Shown here: piece by piece, positions 9,901-20,339 of the stretch
How positions within the stretch are numbered: position 1 is the first letter of the stretch
Layout: each line of letters opens with the position of its first letter
Made by a program: the position numbers and the translations under genes
Source: Mesotaenium endlicherianum
Lineage: Eukaryota; Streptophyta; Zygnematophyceae; Zygnematales; Mesotaeniaceae
Assembly (NCBI GenBank): GCA_009602735.1
Contig: WELA01003638.1
Coordinates: 3,258 to 67,257, forward strand
Direction: 5' to 3'
DNA: 64,000 bases
The notes under the pieces: generated by a model
Told to the model about the DNA's origin: nothing
Database searches by the model: none
The model's input: the letters and a program-made list of their open reading frames with translations, nothing else

Positions 9901-11577
9901 ATGGCGCCCACCACACAAAAGGAGGACAGAAAGCGCAAGGCAGAAGAAGCCAGGAGGACAATGGAGCAATACCAGAAGGAGCTGGCGGCGACGTCCCTCA
10001 CCAGGAGAGAACAAGAAAGGGTCCGCAAACAACAAGAGGCGGCAGAAGAGGCACAGAGGAAGAAGGATCAGGAAGCGGAAAACCTCAGGAAGGCTGAGGA
10101 GGAGAGACAGAAGAAACAGCAAGAAGAAGCGGCAGCGGCAGAAGAGGAGAAAAGAAAAAAGATTGAAGCGGACAGACAGAAGAGCTTGGCCACTTACAGG
10201 TATACTGTGGTGGGTGGCCAAAACTTCGATAACCTGAAGGAAGCATTGCTGGCAGCCCAGGAGATCAACAGGCTGGAACAGACAACACTGCTACAGAAGG
10301 AAGGAGCTACAGCACTGGACAGGTACATCGAGACACACACCGGCGTGGTCCTTTACGAAGATTATGCTAAGATGGTGGGCTATACAGCAGAGCAGGCCCG
10401 GTATCTCGCAGATGATTCAGAGGACAAGCCGGTCCCCATACCGGGAATAGTGGGAGATCAGAGACTCATCCGGATGGTGAGCATGCGGCCCGATAGCTTT
10501 AAGGATACGGTATTCTACCTCACACTCCTGCCAGCTTACAATGAAGTTGAGAGAAGGAGCTGGGAGTACTTGGCCAGGGAAGCAGGACAGCAGATGTTCT
10601 CTCCCCACTGGTTCCCGTGTAAACTGAGGAAGGCTGAGCACGGACCCCAGTACTACCAGCAGCCAACAGACTGGAGGTGGATGACCGTCACAAATAAGAA
10701 GCAGGAGTGTGACCGAGCCCAACCGGATGACTTCCACTATGGCCTAGACGGCTATCTCATCCTACCACCTCACATTGCCCCTTGGGACCCCAGGCTGAAT
10801 GGATGCCTGAGCAATATGAATGCAGAGACCAAGGAACATAGGAGGAGGGGAAGAGACTACTTCTCTAAGGGAAAGCATGCCTTTGTCAAATGGGCAAAGA
10901 ATGCAGGCCGGATAGATATCAGTAGGCTGAAGGCCAAGCAACCTCCAGCGCGCCCTAAGAAAGGGAGGTCGGTAGACTACTCCATGTCTACTAGGGAGCA
11001 GGACGACTTAGTGGACGAGACCCCTACTCTCTCCGAGGAGGAGGATGAGGAGGCTGAGGAAGAAGAACAGGGCAGAGGAGAAGCATCAGCAGCAGGTACT
11101 CAGGATACCCAGGGACAGGTAGGGGCGCTTCTTAAAGAACCACGATCAGGTGTTTGGAATGTGATCCCCGTTATGGCGACTACTGGACCCCGCGCTCGCT
11201 CCCACAGCCCACCTGCCCAAGCAGGGGAAGAAGCTGATCTGACTGTATTGGGCAGCAGACACAGGCAGAAATCCCCAGAGGACAGGGGTGCCAGAAGAGG
11301 GACACGCGGGTGGGCCAGAGGTATGCCAGCCTCCCCCTCCGCTCAGGGGCATGTACCTCTAGCCAATGTATTTCAGCATCCTACTGGAATGCCTGTCTAT
11401 GTGGGCATCAACACCCAAGTGGTTGAAGAGCAGGCTACCATCCTTCGTTCTCCTCGAGGTCCAACTTTAGAGCAAACCGGGTTCTTTAGAAGGCCAGCTG
11501 ACAGACCTAGAGGGCTGTCCAGATCTAGGTCCAGATCTCCGTCCCCTGATCCTGAAGCCCCAGGAACCACCCCTTAA
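9901..11577 (+). CDS. Third ORF of A1, in the envelope position: coiled-coil and RS-rich protein of unknown function
   Basis: ATG at 9901, 558 codons plus stop. It lies about 260 bases after pol and about 115 before the 3' LTR. Residues about 5-100 are a highly charged, Ala/Glu/Lys/Arg/Gln-rich heptad-like segment, very probably a coiled coil. The middle (about 100-340) is globular-looking, with motifs conserved in A3 and A4 (YEDYAKMVGYTAEQAR, VPIPGIVGDQRLIRM, YNEVERRSWEYLARE, DGYLILPPHIAPWDP, YFSKGKHAFVKWA). An acidic patch (EEEDEEAEEEEQG) follows, and the C-terminus is RS-rich (RGLSRSRSRSPSPDPEAP). No signal peptide or membrane segment is visible, so it does not look like an envelope protein. 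In A1, A3 and A4 the ATG follows a pyrimidine/GCAG-G sequence resembling a splice acceptor, so a spliced subgenomic mRNA is possible (inference). I do not recognise the family. Confidence 0.8.
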   Translation: MAPTTQKEDRKRKAEEARRTMEQYQKELAATSLTRREQERVRKQQEAAEEAQRKKDQEAENLRKAEEERQKKQQEEAAAAEEEKRKKIEADRQKSLATYRYTVVGGQNFDNLKEALLAAQEINRLEQTTLLQKEGATALDRYIETHTGVVLYEDYAKMVGYTAEQARYLADDSEDKPVPIPGIVGDQRLIRMVSMRPDSFKDTVFYLTLLPAYNEVERRSWEYLAREAGQQMFSPHWFPCKLRKAEHGPQYYQQPTDWRWMTVTNKKQECDRAQPDDFHYGLDGYLILPPHIAPWDPRLNGCLSNMNAETKEHRRRGRDYFSKGKHAFVKWAKNAGRIDISRLKAKQPPARPKKGRSVDYSMSTREQDDLVDETPTLSEEEDEEAEEEEQGRGEASAAGTQDTQGQVGALLKEPRSGVWNVIPVMATTGPRARSHSPPAQAGEEADLTVLGSRHRQKSPEDRGARRGTRGWARGMPASPSAQGHVPLANVFQHPTGMPVYVGINTQVVEEQATILRSPRGPTLEQTGFFRRPADRPRGLSRSRSRSPSPDPEAPGTTP

Positions 11578-11654
11578 GGTGACAGGCTGAAGAGGCAGTC
11601 AGTAAGGGAGTCTGGTCAGGGTCAGTTTCTTTATTTAAAGCTTTTGCAGTTTAA

Positions 11655-11673
11655 TGTTGTCGAGGCGACAACA
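11655..11673 (+). other. Hairpin just upstream of the 3' LTR of A1
   Basis: TGTTGTCG and CGACAACA pair perfectly (8 bp) around an AGG loop, about 18 bases before the LTR. Similar hairpins occupy the same place in A3 (about 33616-33640) and, with one imperfect pair, in A4 (about 45858-45876). A role in plus-strand priming, packaging or 3' processing is inference. Confidence 0.6.
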
Positions 11674-11682
11674 AGTTATGTT

Positions 11683-11689
11683 GGAGGGA
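11683..11689 (+). other. Polypurine tract of A1
   Basis: GGAGGGA directly precedes the 3' LTR, the place where plus-strand priming occurs in LTR elements. Counterparts are GGAAGGA in A3 and GGAGGAA in A4. Confidence 0.7.
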
Positions 11690-11690
11690 T

Positions 11691-12448
11691 TGTAATGAAT
11701 CAGTATATTAGTAGATATAGTATTCATTTAAATATAATAGTTAATTAAGTTCAGCCTGCTGAACTTTAGTTATTAGTCAGTTTGCTAGACTTTAGTTAAT
11801 AGTCAGTTTGCTGAACTTTACTTAATAGTCAGTCTGCTGGACTTTACATAATTATCAGTTTGCTGACTCAGTGGAAAGCAGCAGGCTGAAAGTCCATATA
11901 AGTCAGCTTGCTGACACATTCTTTGACAGCAAGCTGACTTCCGTACTCGGTAGCAGCGAACTGCCTTGATATGCATCTAAGTGCGATATGCTAGATGAAT
12001 AGCCAGATGACATCCCTATGATGGATGGCTATTCGGGATGATGGGAGATGGCGGTGGATTTGGTTAACCGAGGTCCTACCAACGTGGTTAACTCCCGGGT
12101 AGGCGGTGCCATCGCACTGACCGTTGAACAGTAAACTCATTCCATGTACATACGCTAGGCATTGCTCTCGAGTTCGGCATTCGGAAACGAGGTTAACTCT
12201 CTTGTACAAGCTTACTGAGAGGGATCTGAATCCAAGGCGAGAAGCCATTGATACGCACTGTCTTCTAACCTTGCTTATGTATGAGTTTATTGATTTGCAT
12301 TATTGATGCTAGTTTACTCTCATTTGACTGACGAGTAGTATTCCCTGCTAGTGTATTGTCCCTTGCCGTTTAACTAGTTAACGGAAATACCATAAAGATT
12401 ACTTGCTGATATAAAGATCTTTATTAATTGGTAAGTCGATTCATTTCA
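11691..12448 (+). repeat. 3' LTR of A1
   Basis: 758 bp, nearly identical to 3570-4341, followed by the TSD ATGTG (12449-12453). Confidence 0.95.
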
Positions 12449-12453
12449 ATGTG

Positions 12454-14555
12454 GAAGGAGTTGCACAAATTGAGTAGCCTATCCTCTAGTACTTCAGTGC
12501 ACGGGTCAAGTGAAGACCAAGAAGGAGTATGGTCAAGTGAGGATAGTGAAATAGGTGGAGGTAGATATGACCACAAGTAGCTATCTTGAGCCCGCTAGCA
12601 AAGAAGCGACGCGGGAAGGTGAAGGTGAAGGAGAAGCGCTTGTTTTGGTGACCTTGGCCCGGTCATCACATGGAGCAAGCGTGCCTCCTAACAACCTTGG
12701 CGAGCGCGCATCGCCGGTAGAGCAAGTAGAGGTGTATGATCCCCTTGCTCATATATAGAGCAGACCCCAACTGCTCAAGTGGAGGAGCTCCTAGAAAGTG
12801 AGCTCAAGAGAAGCCCGCTTGTAAGACGACGTGTGTGCTTGCACAAGATGAGGTACAAGCACTAAGAGTATGTGCGTATGCCCAAGTTATGGAGCTCATG
12901 GAGACGTTCCAGATGTGTTTCTTGGAGCCTTGTGTGAAAGCTGACCTTCAAGAAGAGCCAGAGGTATGTGGGAGTGAGCATCTAGCCAAGAAAAAGACTA
13001 TGATGGAATTTGGTGCACCACGAGCAAGACTACGCGCTCATGCCTTGTGAAGACAACTATCGTCGCTTGATGGAGACTACGACTTTATGGATATGGACCT
13101 ATGAGGAGGAGACCAAGAGTTATGGGGCTGATATGTCCTGCCTAAGATGGAGATATATGACAAATACCTGGACATGAAGCTAGGAGAATCAGCGCCTATA
13201 CAAGCAAGCACGAGAGAGGCGTAAAATCTGGACTTGGACACTCGAGTGGTAAGCGCCTTACCTTCATGATGAGGGGGGGGAGTGTTATAGTTGTTTATAG
13301 TGCTTGTAAGTAAGGTCAAGCCAGTACCATGAGTTCAATTGTAACTAAGAGATGTGAAGTGGAAAGAAGTTTGGGAGCAAGAGCTTGGATGATACTCAAA
13401 TCTGTCTATGTTTGAGGGTTTTACGGGTAGGCGAGCGCGAGGGTAAAAGTTGGCAAATTTTGGCTACTTTTTGCCTACTTAGGAGAGAGTGGGTAATATT
13501 TTGTCTAGAAGTCCTACATGATGTGAAAGGCCTAGTATGAGGTCTGCCTTGTATCATAGTCAAGTTTCAAAATCAGGGGTTTAAGCATGTGCCATTTGTA
13601 GGCGCGGGAGCTTGATATGTGTTGCGCGCGTGTGGGTCCTACGAGCGTGAGGCACAAAGTGACGATCTCGTTTGAGTGTTAGACTTAGATTCAGACTCTG
13701 AAATTTTGTGGAGAGGTAGTCCTATGGGTTCAAATTTGTAGAAAGTAGTTTTTTAATAAAAATATTAATTTAAGTTGTGACAGTGCCACATGGCGGTCTG
13801 CTGGACTGCCGTGTGAGCCACATGTGTGAGGCATGGCGCAATCTGGTATCATAGTCTTAGGCTTGGAATCAGGAGAAACAAAGCATACCAGTGAGTTCAA
13901 AGGGGAGATATTATGTAGATTACCCAACTTTCAGGCTAAAAATGTCAGAAAAATTCAGGGGGGTGCCACTTGGCGTCTTGAGAGGTCACCACGAGTCACG
14001 CACACAAGTGAGAGAGTGCAATACCTCTACAAGGAGTATGGCTTAGAGCTAGAGGTAGCTAAGGGTACCAGAAGGTTCAGGAACATAGTGGACTTAGGTT
14101 CATGATGTAATCTGGTCAAAATAATAAGAGCACCACGAGTAAGCCACATGGCGCGACGAGGAGTTGCCACTTGTCCAAGAGGGCGAAGAATGAGTATTTT
14201 GGCGATTTGGCGGCCTATTATGCCTTGGATCCAGCTTTGGAGTATGTGGAGATGATGGAGGGAGTATGTTACAGCATTTATGAAGATATTGGCCTATTCC
14301 AAGACGAAGGAGTTGAAGAGAAGATGCACTTGTGTAAGGACACGCCATGTGTGGAGCCAATGTATGCGATGGAGCTTTTACTACGTGAAGTAATTTGGAG
14401 TATTGAGCATCATCCTGGAGCTTGTTCAAAATCTGCAACTTGTATAATATCTGTGTATATGTGTTTGTCTAGCGTATATGTGAGCTCGATTCCTCATATG
14501 ACATCACTTATGCTTAGTATGCGCCGAGGACGTCGCATCTTGAGGAGGGAGATGA
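12454..14555 (+). other. Internal region of element B, right segment
   Basis: Resumes element B after A1. Open stretches at 12555-12758 (charged, EGEGEALVLVTLARS) and 12835-13050 (DEVQALRVCAYAQVMELM) look like remnants of a gag-type protein and recur inverted near 880-1460. From about 13223 the sequence is repeated at 17938-19173. A further open stretch, 14171-14560 (AKNEYFGDLAAYYALDP), has a diverged copy near 18810-19160. None matches a family I recognise. No polymerase motifs are present. Confidence 0.65.
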
Positions 14556-15257
14556 TATAAGGTTATGAAAGTGTAGTTTGTTTCTTTCTAGTATTTTATA
14601 TGCATAGAGTGTAATTTTACAAGAACTTTGGCCTTTATTTGGACAACGTATTGAGATAGTTATGAATTTTGGAAGTTTTTAGTGAGTTTTTAATGTCACA
14701 GATTCTATTTAGTGACAAGGATAGGTCCAGTGACGAAAATTTTGGTTGGAATCCAGGAAGTAGGACATTGAAACATGAGGGTTCCAGAAAGTACGTACAA
14801 TTTCGTAGAGTGCCAAAGTGATCGTGGAACTTCTAGAAATTCCGTGAGGAGTTAGTGGATTGTGTAGCAGAATAATCTAGAGTGTGATTGTGTGCGTGTG
14901 AGTGTGCCATCTTGTCCAACTTGGCAAGGTCACCTACATGGAAGGAGCCATAGGAGAAGGTTCTGGAGGTACTTTGCTAGAGAGGACACATAGAGATAAA
15001 GGATAAATAGGAAGCACAAGGAAGTAGAGGGAGCTTAGTCTAGTCTAACCTTCTTATCTTGTACACAACTTTTCTTAATAAAGGGAGTTCTTTTCCACTC
15101 CTCTCTCATGTAGCCCCTCTAACTCTTGCAAGGGTGGCACACCACCAGGCCACTCCACCTTGTGTATGCAACTAGGAAAGGTCCTCGTGCACGCTTCCAC
15201 TCGCGGGTGAGGGTGCGTGAGTGTGTATGCGCACTCCCCGCACCCTTCCCCCTTTCA
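14556..15257 (+). repeat. 3' LTR of element B
   Basis: About 702 bp, direct copy of 1715-2423, preceded by a purine-rich stretch (GAGGAGGGAGATGA) that fits a polypurine tract and followed by the TSD CCTTG. Confidence 0.87.
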
Positions 15258-15262
15258 CCTTG

Positions 15263-16183
15263 CTTCTTCTTCCGCACCATAGGCTTGTCTTCATCTTAGC
15301 TCTCAACCTTAAGTACTCCATAGTAATCTCCTCCATAAGAAGAGAAAAACCTGCACTTGAAAGGCTCCATCTCCACTTATCTTGCTTGAAGAAAAAATAT
15401 GCGTCACTTCTTCTTGCTCCAAGCCTTCTCCACGGCGCTTTTTTTCACTTGAGGCTTCATTGACCTCCATAAGAATGACCAAGCTCCATCATGGCTGGCC
15501 AATAATATCCAGTGGCTATATAGGAGAGATGCAAGGCAACCCAAATCTGGCCACATACTTGGCCAACTTGGTGCAACACCCCGGTGCACCCTCTCTTGAG
15601 CTTCTCATGAGCTCCTCTTGAGCTTGCGAGTGCTATGCTCGCCAAAGCTCCTGGACTTGCAAGTACACTTGCTTGCTAAGTCCTCGGTTGCCTACCCTTA
15701 AAATCTATTCCACCTTCATTGAAGATCTGAAATAAAGATGGGCACACACTCTTTCTAGCCACCAACACCTCTATGCTAAGCCCCCCCCCTCAAAGAAAGA
15801 GCTTAACACTAAAGAGCTTGCATCTTCAAGGAAAAATCCAGCCGTGTGAAGTCCAGATTTCCTTCATGCTCATATGTCTCCATACTCGAGCAAAAGTTGC
15901 TTTATATTACTCATATCACTTCCATGCTTGGACAACTTTCTCACACTACAAAGAAGACGTACTAAAATCTGGTTGCATCCAAGTTAACGTTTCTTGGAGC
16001 ACCTCTCTCTTCCCATCTCCTCCCTCCTTCAAGAGAGCGAGATGCTAGCTTGCATCAACATCTTCATGGCTGCCCTTAGCAACTTTCCTTGCTTCTCCTC
16101 TCTACCCTCTCTACACTCCTACAAGCATCACCAACCAAAGTTCCCTCCTCCAAATGAAGCAACTAGGTAGCTCCGATACCATG
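15263..16183 (-). mobile_element. Internal region of inverted B0, right part
   Basis: Reverse complement of the internal sequence found at about 2424-3370 in element B. It ends at a Met-type primer binding site read on the minus strand (TGGTATCGGAGC, 16170-16181), next to its own 5' LTR. No conserved gene seen. Confidence 0.75.
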
Positions 16184-17853
16184 TGAAAGGGGAGAGGGGT
16201 GCGGGGAGTGCGCCCATACACACTCACGCACCCTCACCGCGAGTAGATGCGTGCACGCGGACCTTCCCTAGTTGCATACACAAGGTGGAGTGGCCTGGTG
16301 GTGTGCCACCCTTGCAAGAGAGAGAGAGCTACATGAGAGAGGAGTGGAAAAGAACTCACTTATTAAGAAAAGTCGTTACAAGATAAGAAAGTTAGACTAG
16401 ACTAGACAAGACTAGACTGTTACGTTTCTGCTTTTCAAGAGGATCTTTCCTCGGTATTCAAGGAATATTTAATTCAAGTGGAAAGAAAATCTGTATACTT
16501 GTGCAAATCGACGAATACTTGAAATTGCGAAAATGTAGACTGACGTAGAATTTGTGCTTGTGAGAGTTGCACTCACAATGACTCTTGCAAGTATATATAC
16601 TTGCAAATCTTGAGGCACTGGAGTGCTTCGAGTCACCACCTAGGGCACAGGTTCATGTTCAACGAAAACGGACGAAAGGTTACAAAACCGTTCGGCCGAA
16701 TGCTCCAAACGAGCCGTTTGGACGTTTGGAGACTTTTCGACGGTTTTCCGAAATAACCGTTTCACGCCAAACGGGCGTATTCGCGTTCACGCGACTNGCC
16801 GTTCACGCCAAACGGGCGTATTCGCGTTCACGCGACTTTTGAAAAGTCGCGATGGTTCGCGGAGTCGCGTACAGGTACTTTTGCCATGAACCGGTAGTTA
16901 CGAATAACTACTTCGCCAATTGGTTAGGTGTGAACGTTTCAAACGACGAGTCGCGGGTTCGAATCCGCTCGGATGCAAAGTCGCTTTGCATATTAATCGT
17001 CGTTTGAATTTTACGACGCTTTCTTCGTGTTAACGACTGGTCGTAAATGCGAAGTTTGTGATTGTTAATTATCCAAAATAATGCCAATCAAATCAACTTA
17101 ATCAATCCGTGATTTATTAAGTTATCATCTCATAATTAATTGAAGTAACTTTATGAATAATCATGTCGTACTTTTGCGAAGTAGTCGAGTTACGTTACGA
17201 CGCTTTTTGCAATAGTATCTTGGTCGTTTCGCCAATCGACCAGGAATTAATCGACACACACGTGTGACAAATAATTGAATGTGATGCAATCATTTATCAA
17301 ATAATATGATAAATAGTATAACGTACTTTAGGTAATTGGGAAAACGTCCCAAATACGCCTAAAATAGCTCGGATCGTTACATACACTCCCTCTTCCATGG
17401 ATCAACTTTAAGTGTCCTCTCTAGCAAAGTACCTCCAGAACCTTCTCCTATGGCTCCTTCCATGTAGGTGACCTTGCCTAGTTGGACAAGCTAGCACACT
17501 TACACGCACACAATCACACCTTAGAATATTCTGCTACACAATCCTCTAACTCCTCACGGAGTTTCTAGAAATTCCACGATCACTTTGGCACTCTACGTGA
17601 TCGTACGTAGTTTTTGGAACCCTTAATATTCAATGTCCTACTTCTTGGACTCCATCCAGAATTTTCGTCACTGGACCTGTTCTTGTCACTTAATTGAATC
17701 TGTGACATTAAAAATTCACTAAAAACTCCCAAAACTCGTGACTTTCTCAATACTTGTCCAAATGACTTGAAACAAAGACCAAAGTTCTTCTAAAATCACA
17801 CTCTATACATATAAAATGCTAGAAAATACAAACTACAAATTCATAATCTTACA
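16184..17853 (-). repeat. 5' LTR of B0, interrupted by D1
   Basis: On the plus strand it runs from TGAAAGGGGAGAGG at 16184 to CTTACA at 17853, the inverse of the B LTR. A 964-bp D-family unit (16418-17381) splits it. Confidence 0.78.
16418..17381 (+). mobile_element. D1: solo-LTR-like unit carrying a tRNA-like B box
   Basis: 964 bp with TGTTAC / GTTACA ends and an imperfect 5-bp duplication (TAGAC 16413-16417, TACAC 17382-17386). It is highly similar to D2 at 34790-35709. Inside, 16956-16966 reads GGTTCGAATCC, an exact pol III B-box match, preceded by a D-arm-like AATTGGTTAGGTG (about 16917-16929). No coding potential. One N at 16797. Orientation is arbitrary. Confidence 0.7.
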
Positions 17854-17937
17854 CTACTTCTAAAAGAGGTACCTTCTCTTACGTTTATCCATGAGGACAT
17901 AGTTAAGCGGCTAAGGCTGCCCACTGTCACACCCAAG
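17854..17937 (+). other. Short Ty3 protease-like scraps
   Basis: Two short pieces resembling A-element pol (AAAGAGGTACCTTCTC and GTTAAGCGGCTAAGGCTGCC) lie between the B0 LTR and the B3 fragment. They are fossil debris. Confidence 0.5.
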
Positions 17938-19488
17938 GGCGTAAAATCTGGACTTGGACACTCGAGTGGTAAGCGCCTTACCTTCATGATGAGGGGGGAG
18001 AGTGTTAAAGTTGTTTATAGTGCTTGTAAGTAAGGTCAAGCCAGTCCCATGAGTTCATTTGTAACTAAGAGATATGAAGTGGAAAGAAGTTTGAGAGAAA
18101 GTGCTTGGAAGATACTCAAATCTGTCCATGTTTGAGGGTTTTACGAGTAGGCGAGCGCGAGGGTAAAAGCTGGCAGATTTTGGCTACTTTCTGCCTACTT
18201 AGGAGAGAGTGGGTAATATTTTCACGAGAAGTCCTACATGATGTGAGAGGTCTAGTATGAGGCCTGCCTTGAGTCATAGTCAAGTTTCAGAATCAGGGGC
18301 TTAAGCATGTGCCATTTGTAGGCGCGGGAGCTTGACACGGCAGTCCTATGAATTGAGATTCAGAAGAATTTTTTTGATAAAAAATTTAAATTAAGTTCTG
18401 ACAGTGCCACATGGCAGTCTGCTAGACTGCCGTGGAAGCTATATGTGTGAGGCAAGGCGCAATCTAATTTCATGGTCTTAGGCTTAATATGAGGAGAAAC
18501 AAAGCATATTAGTGAGTTTAGAAGGGTGGTACTACATAGAATGCACAACTTTCAGGCTAAAAATGTCACAAAAAGTCAGGCGGGTGCCACTTGGCAACTT
18601 GAGAGGTCACCACAAGTCACGCACACGAGTGAGAGAGTGCAATATCTCTGCAAGGAGTATGGCTTAGAGCTAGAGGTAGCTAAGGATACCAGAAGGTTCA
18701 AGAACATAGTGGAGTCAGGTTCATGATGTAATCTGGTCAAAATTAGAAGAGTACCACAAGTAAGCCACACGGCGCGACGAGGAGCTGCCACTTGTCCAAG
18801 AGGGCGAAGAATGAGTATCTTGGCGATTTGGCGGACTATTATGCATTAGATCCAGATTTGGAGTATGTGGACAAGATGTAGGGAGTATGTTCTAGCCTTC
18901 ATGAAGATATTGGCTTATATCACAGAGAATGAGTTGAAGATGAAAATGCATTTGTATAAGGAGACGCCATGTGTGGAGCCAATGTATGCGATGGGACTTT
19001 TAATAAGTGGAGCAAGTTTGGAGTATTAAGTATCATCCTGTAGCCTGTTCAAGACCTGCAACTTGTATAATATATGTGTATATGTGTTTTTCTAGCGTAT
19101 ATGAGAGCTCAATTCCTCATATGGCGTCACTTATGCTTAGTATGCGCCGAGGACGTTGCATTTGAGGAGGGGGGTGATGTAATACATGGAAGGAGCCATA
19201 GTAGAAGGTTCTGGAGGTACTTTGCTAGAGAGGACACTTAGAGTTGATCCATAAAAGAGAGATTCTAGTCTTGTCTAGTCTAGTCTAACTTTCTTATCTT
19301 GTAACAACTTTTCTTAATAAAGTGAGTTTTTTTCTCTCATGTAGCTCTCTCTCTTGCAAGGGTGGCACACCACCAGGCCACTCCACCTTGTGTATGCAAC
19401 TAGGGAAGGTCCTCGTGCACGCTTCCACTCGCGGGTGAGGGTGCGTGAGAGTGTATGGACGCACTCTCCGCACCCCTCTCTCTTTTTA
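17938..19488 (+). mobile_element. B3: 3' fragment of another family-B element with a shortened 3' LTR
   Basis: 17938-19173 parallels 13223-14555 of element B, starting at the same GCGTAAAATCTGG motif. 19186-19488 is the last part of a B LTR (GGTTCTGGAGGTACTTTGC ... CGCACCCC). Broken fossil, joined at its right end to antisense pol sequence of A2. Confidence 0.72.
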
Positions 19489-19492
19489 AGCA

Positions 19493-20290
19493 GATTGAAC
19501 ATTCCATCTTTCTTCTGGTCCTAGCTTTCGATGAACTCCATTGCATTCAACAATTTGCATCCTCCTGGAAGCCTCTTCTTTTCCTTCATTTGCCATCCAT
19601 ACAAGACAAGAGGAAGAGCACTGGTGGGTGCCAAGTTAGTCTGCCCATCACTTGCTCCTCTCACTTTAACTCTCCCTCCGCTCCAACACACTTCAGCTTG
19701 ATGTCTGTTAAGCCAGGACTTGCCTAGCACAAGATCATAAAAGCTAGTGTTGAGTACCTCAAATGTAAGCGTTTCAGTTAGAACTGCAACGCCAGATTCT
19801 AACTGGACCTCAATAGGCTTGGTTATAACTCCTCCCGAGATATTTGAGGCATCTCCAAGGAATACTTCTCCATTCCCTTGGATGACAGTAGGCAGCCTTG
19901 GCCGCTTAACTAAGTTCTTATGGATAAAAGTTGTGACGCCCCTCCTCAACAAATGTCCTCACCTTCCTGCTTGCGATCATACAATGCAATGCGATAGGGG
20001 GAACTGACTTTTCCTGACTTTCGCATTGTTCTCTTGACTTAGCAAAGAGATGTTGGACATTAGGTGGAACAAGACCATCCAGAGTGTGCACTCTTTGAAG
20101 ATCTATATTGCTGATGGTCTCCTTTATCTATTTGTCAGGCATGCATAGTGAATTCAGTTCAGCAGGACCCATAACACCTGCTACGAGAGCAGCTAGCGAC
20201 GACTCACTATCTCTAGCATCCTCACAGTCAGTAGACTGGATTACTGATTATTGCAGTCTTTTAAAGGCTGATCCTTTCTCTTGACCTTCG
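19493..20290 (-). pseudogene. Protease region of pol of A2 (broken)
   Basis: Minus-strand sequence with [34 protein letters not shown] and [16 protein letters not shown], homologous to residues about 60-230 of A1 pol. It ends abruptly at the B3 border. Fossil. Confidence 0.8.
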
Positions 20291-20339
20291 GAAGGTGCTT
20301 TCTAGGACACTGCTCTCTGTTGTGGCCCAACTCCTGGCA

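Larger units (their letters stand above)
3570..12448 (+). mobile_element. A1: whole-looking Ty3/gypsy chromovirus with an extra third ORF
   Basis: LTRs 3570-4341 and 11691-12448 begin TGTAATGAATC and end GATTCATTTCA. The 5-bp TSD is ATGTG (3565-3569 and 12449-12453). Order: LTR, Met-type primer site, gag, -1 frameshift signal, pol (protease, RT, RNase H, integrase, GPY/F-like module, chromodomain), third ORF, hairpin, polypurine tract, LTR. By eye the two LTRs differ at about a dozen substitutions plus one short deletion (roughly 2%), so the insertion is recent. All three ORFs look whole. It is nested in element B, and the uninterrupted target is visible in inverted form near 1466-1530. Family: Metaviridae, chromovirus clade, judged by the C-terminal chromodomain. 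Confidence 0.95.
1715..15257 (+). mobile_element. Family-B LTR retrotransposon, non-autonomous type, containing nested A1
   Basis: Two similar LTRs of about 700 bp (1715-2423 and 14556-15257) flank an internal region with a Met-tRNA-type primer binding site. The whole is bordered by a 5-bp duplication CCTTG (1710-1714, 15258-15262). Removing nested A1 leaves about 4.7 kb. No reverse transcriptase, RNase H or integrase motif is visible, so it looks non-autonomous (LARD-like). Only short open segments remain, for example about 12555-12758, 12835-13050 and 14171-14560, and none was recognised. It must be older than A1. It inserted into an inverted copy of its own family. Confidence 0.85.

Noticed and set aside
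9778-10221. Leucine/phenylalanine-rich minus-strand ORF resembling a membrane protein
   Set aside because: Complement of the Lys/Glu-rich coiled-coil sequence of the A1 third ORF, which gives artificial Leu/Phe runs. The same shadow appears opposite A4 at 44329-44703.
16956-16966. tRNA gene
   Set aside because: A B-box match exists, but the T stem is imperfect, the acceptor stem is missing and the segment recurs within D elements, so it is part of a repeat.
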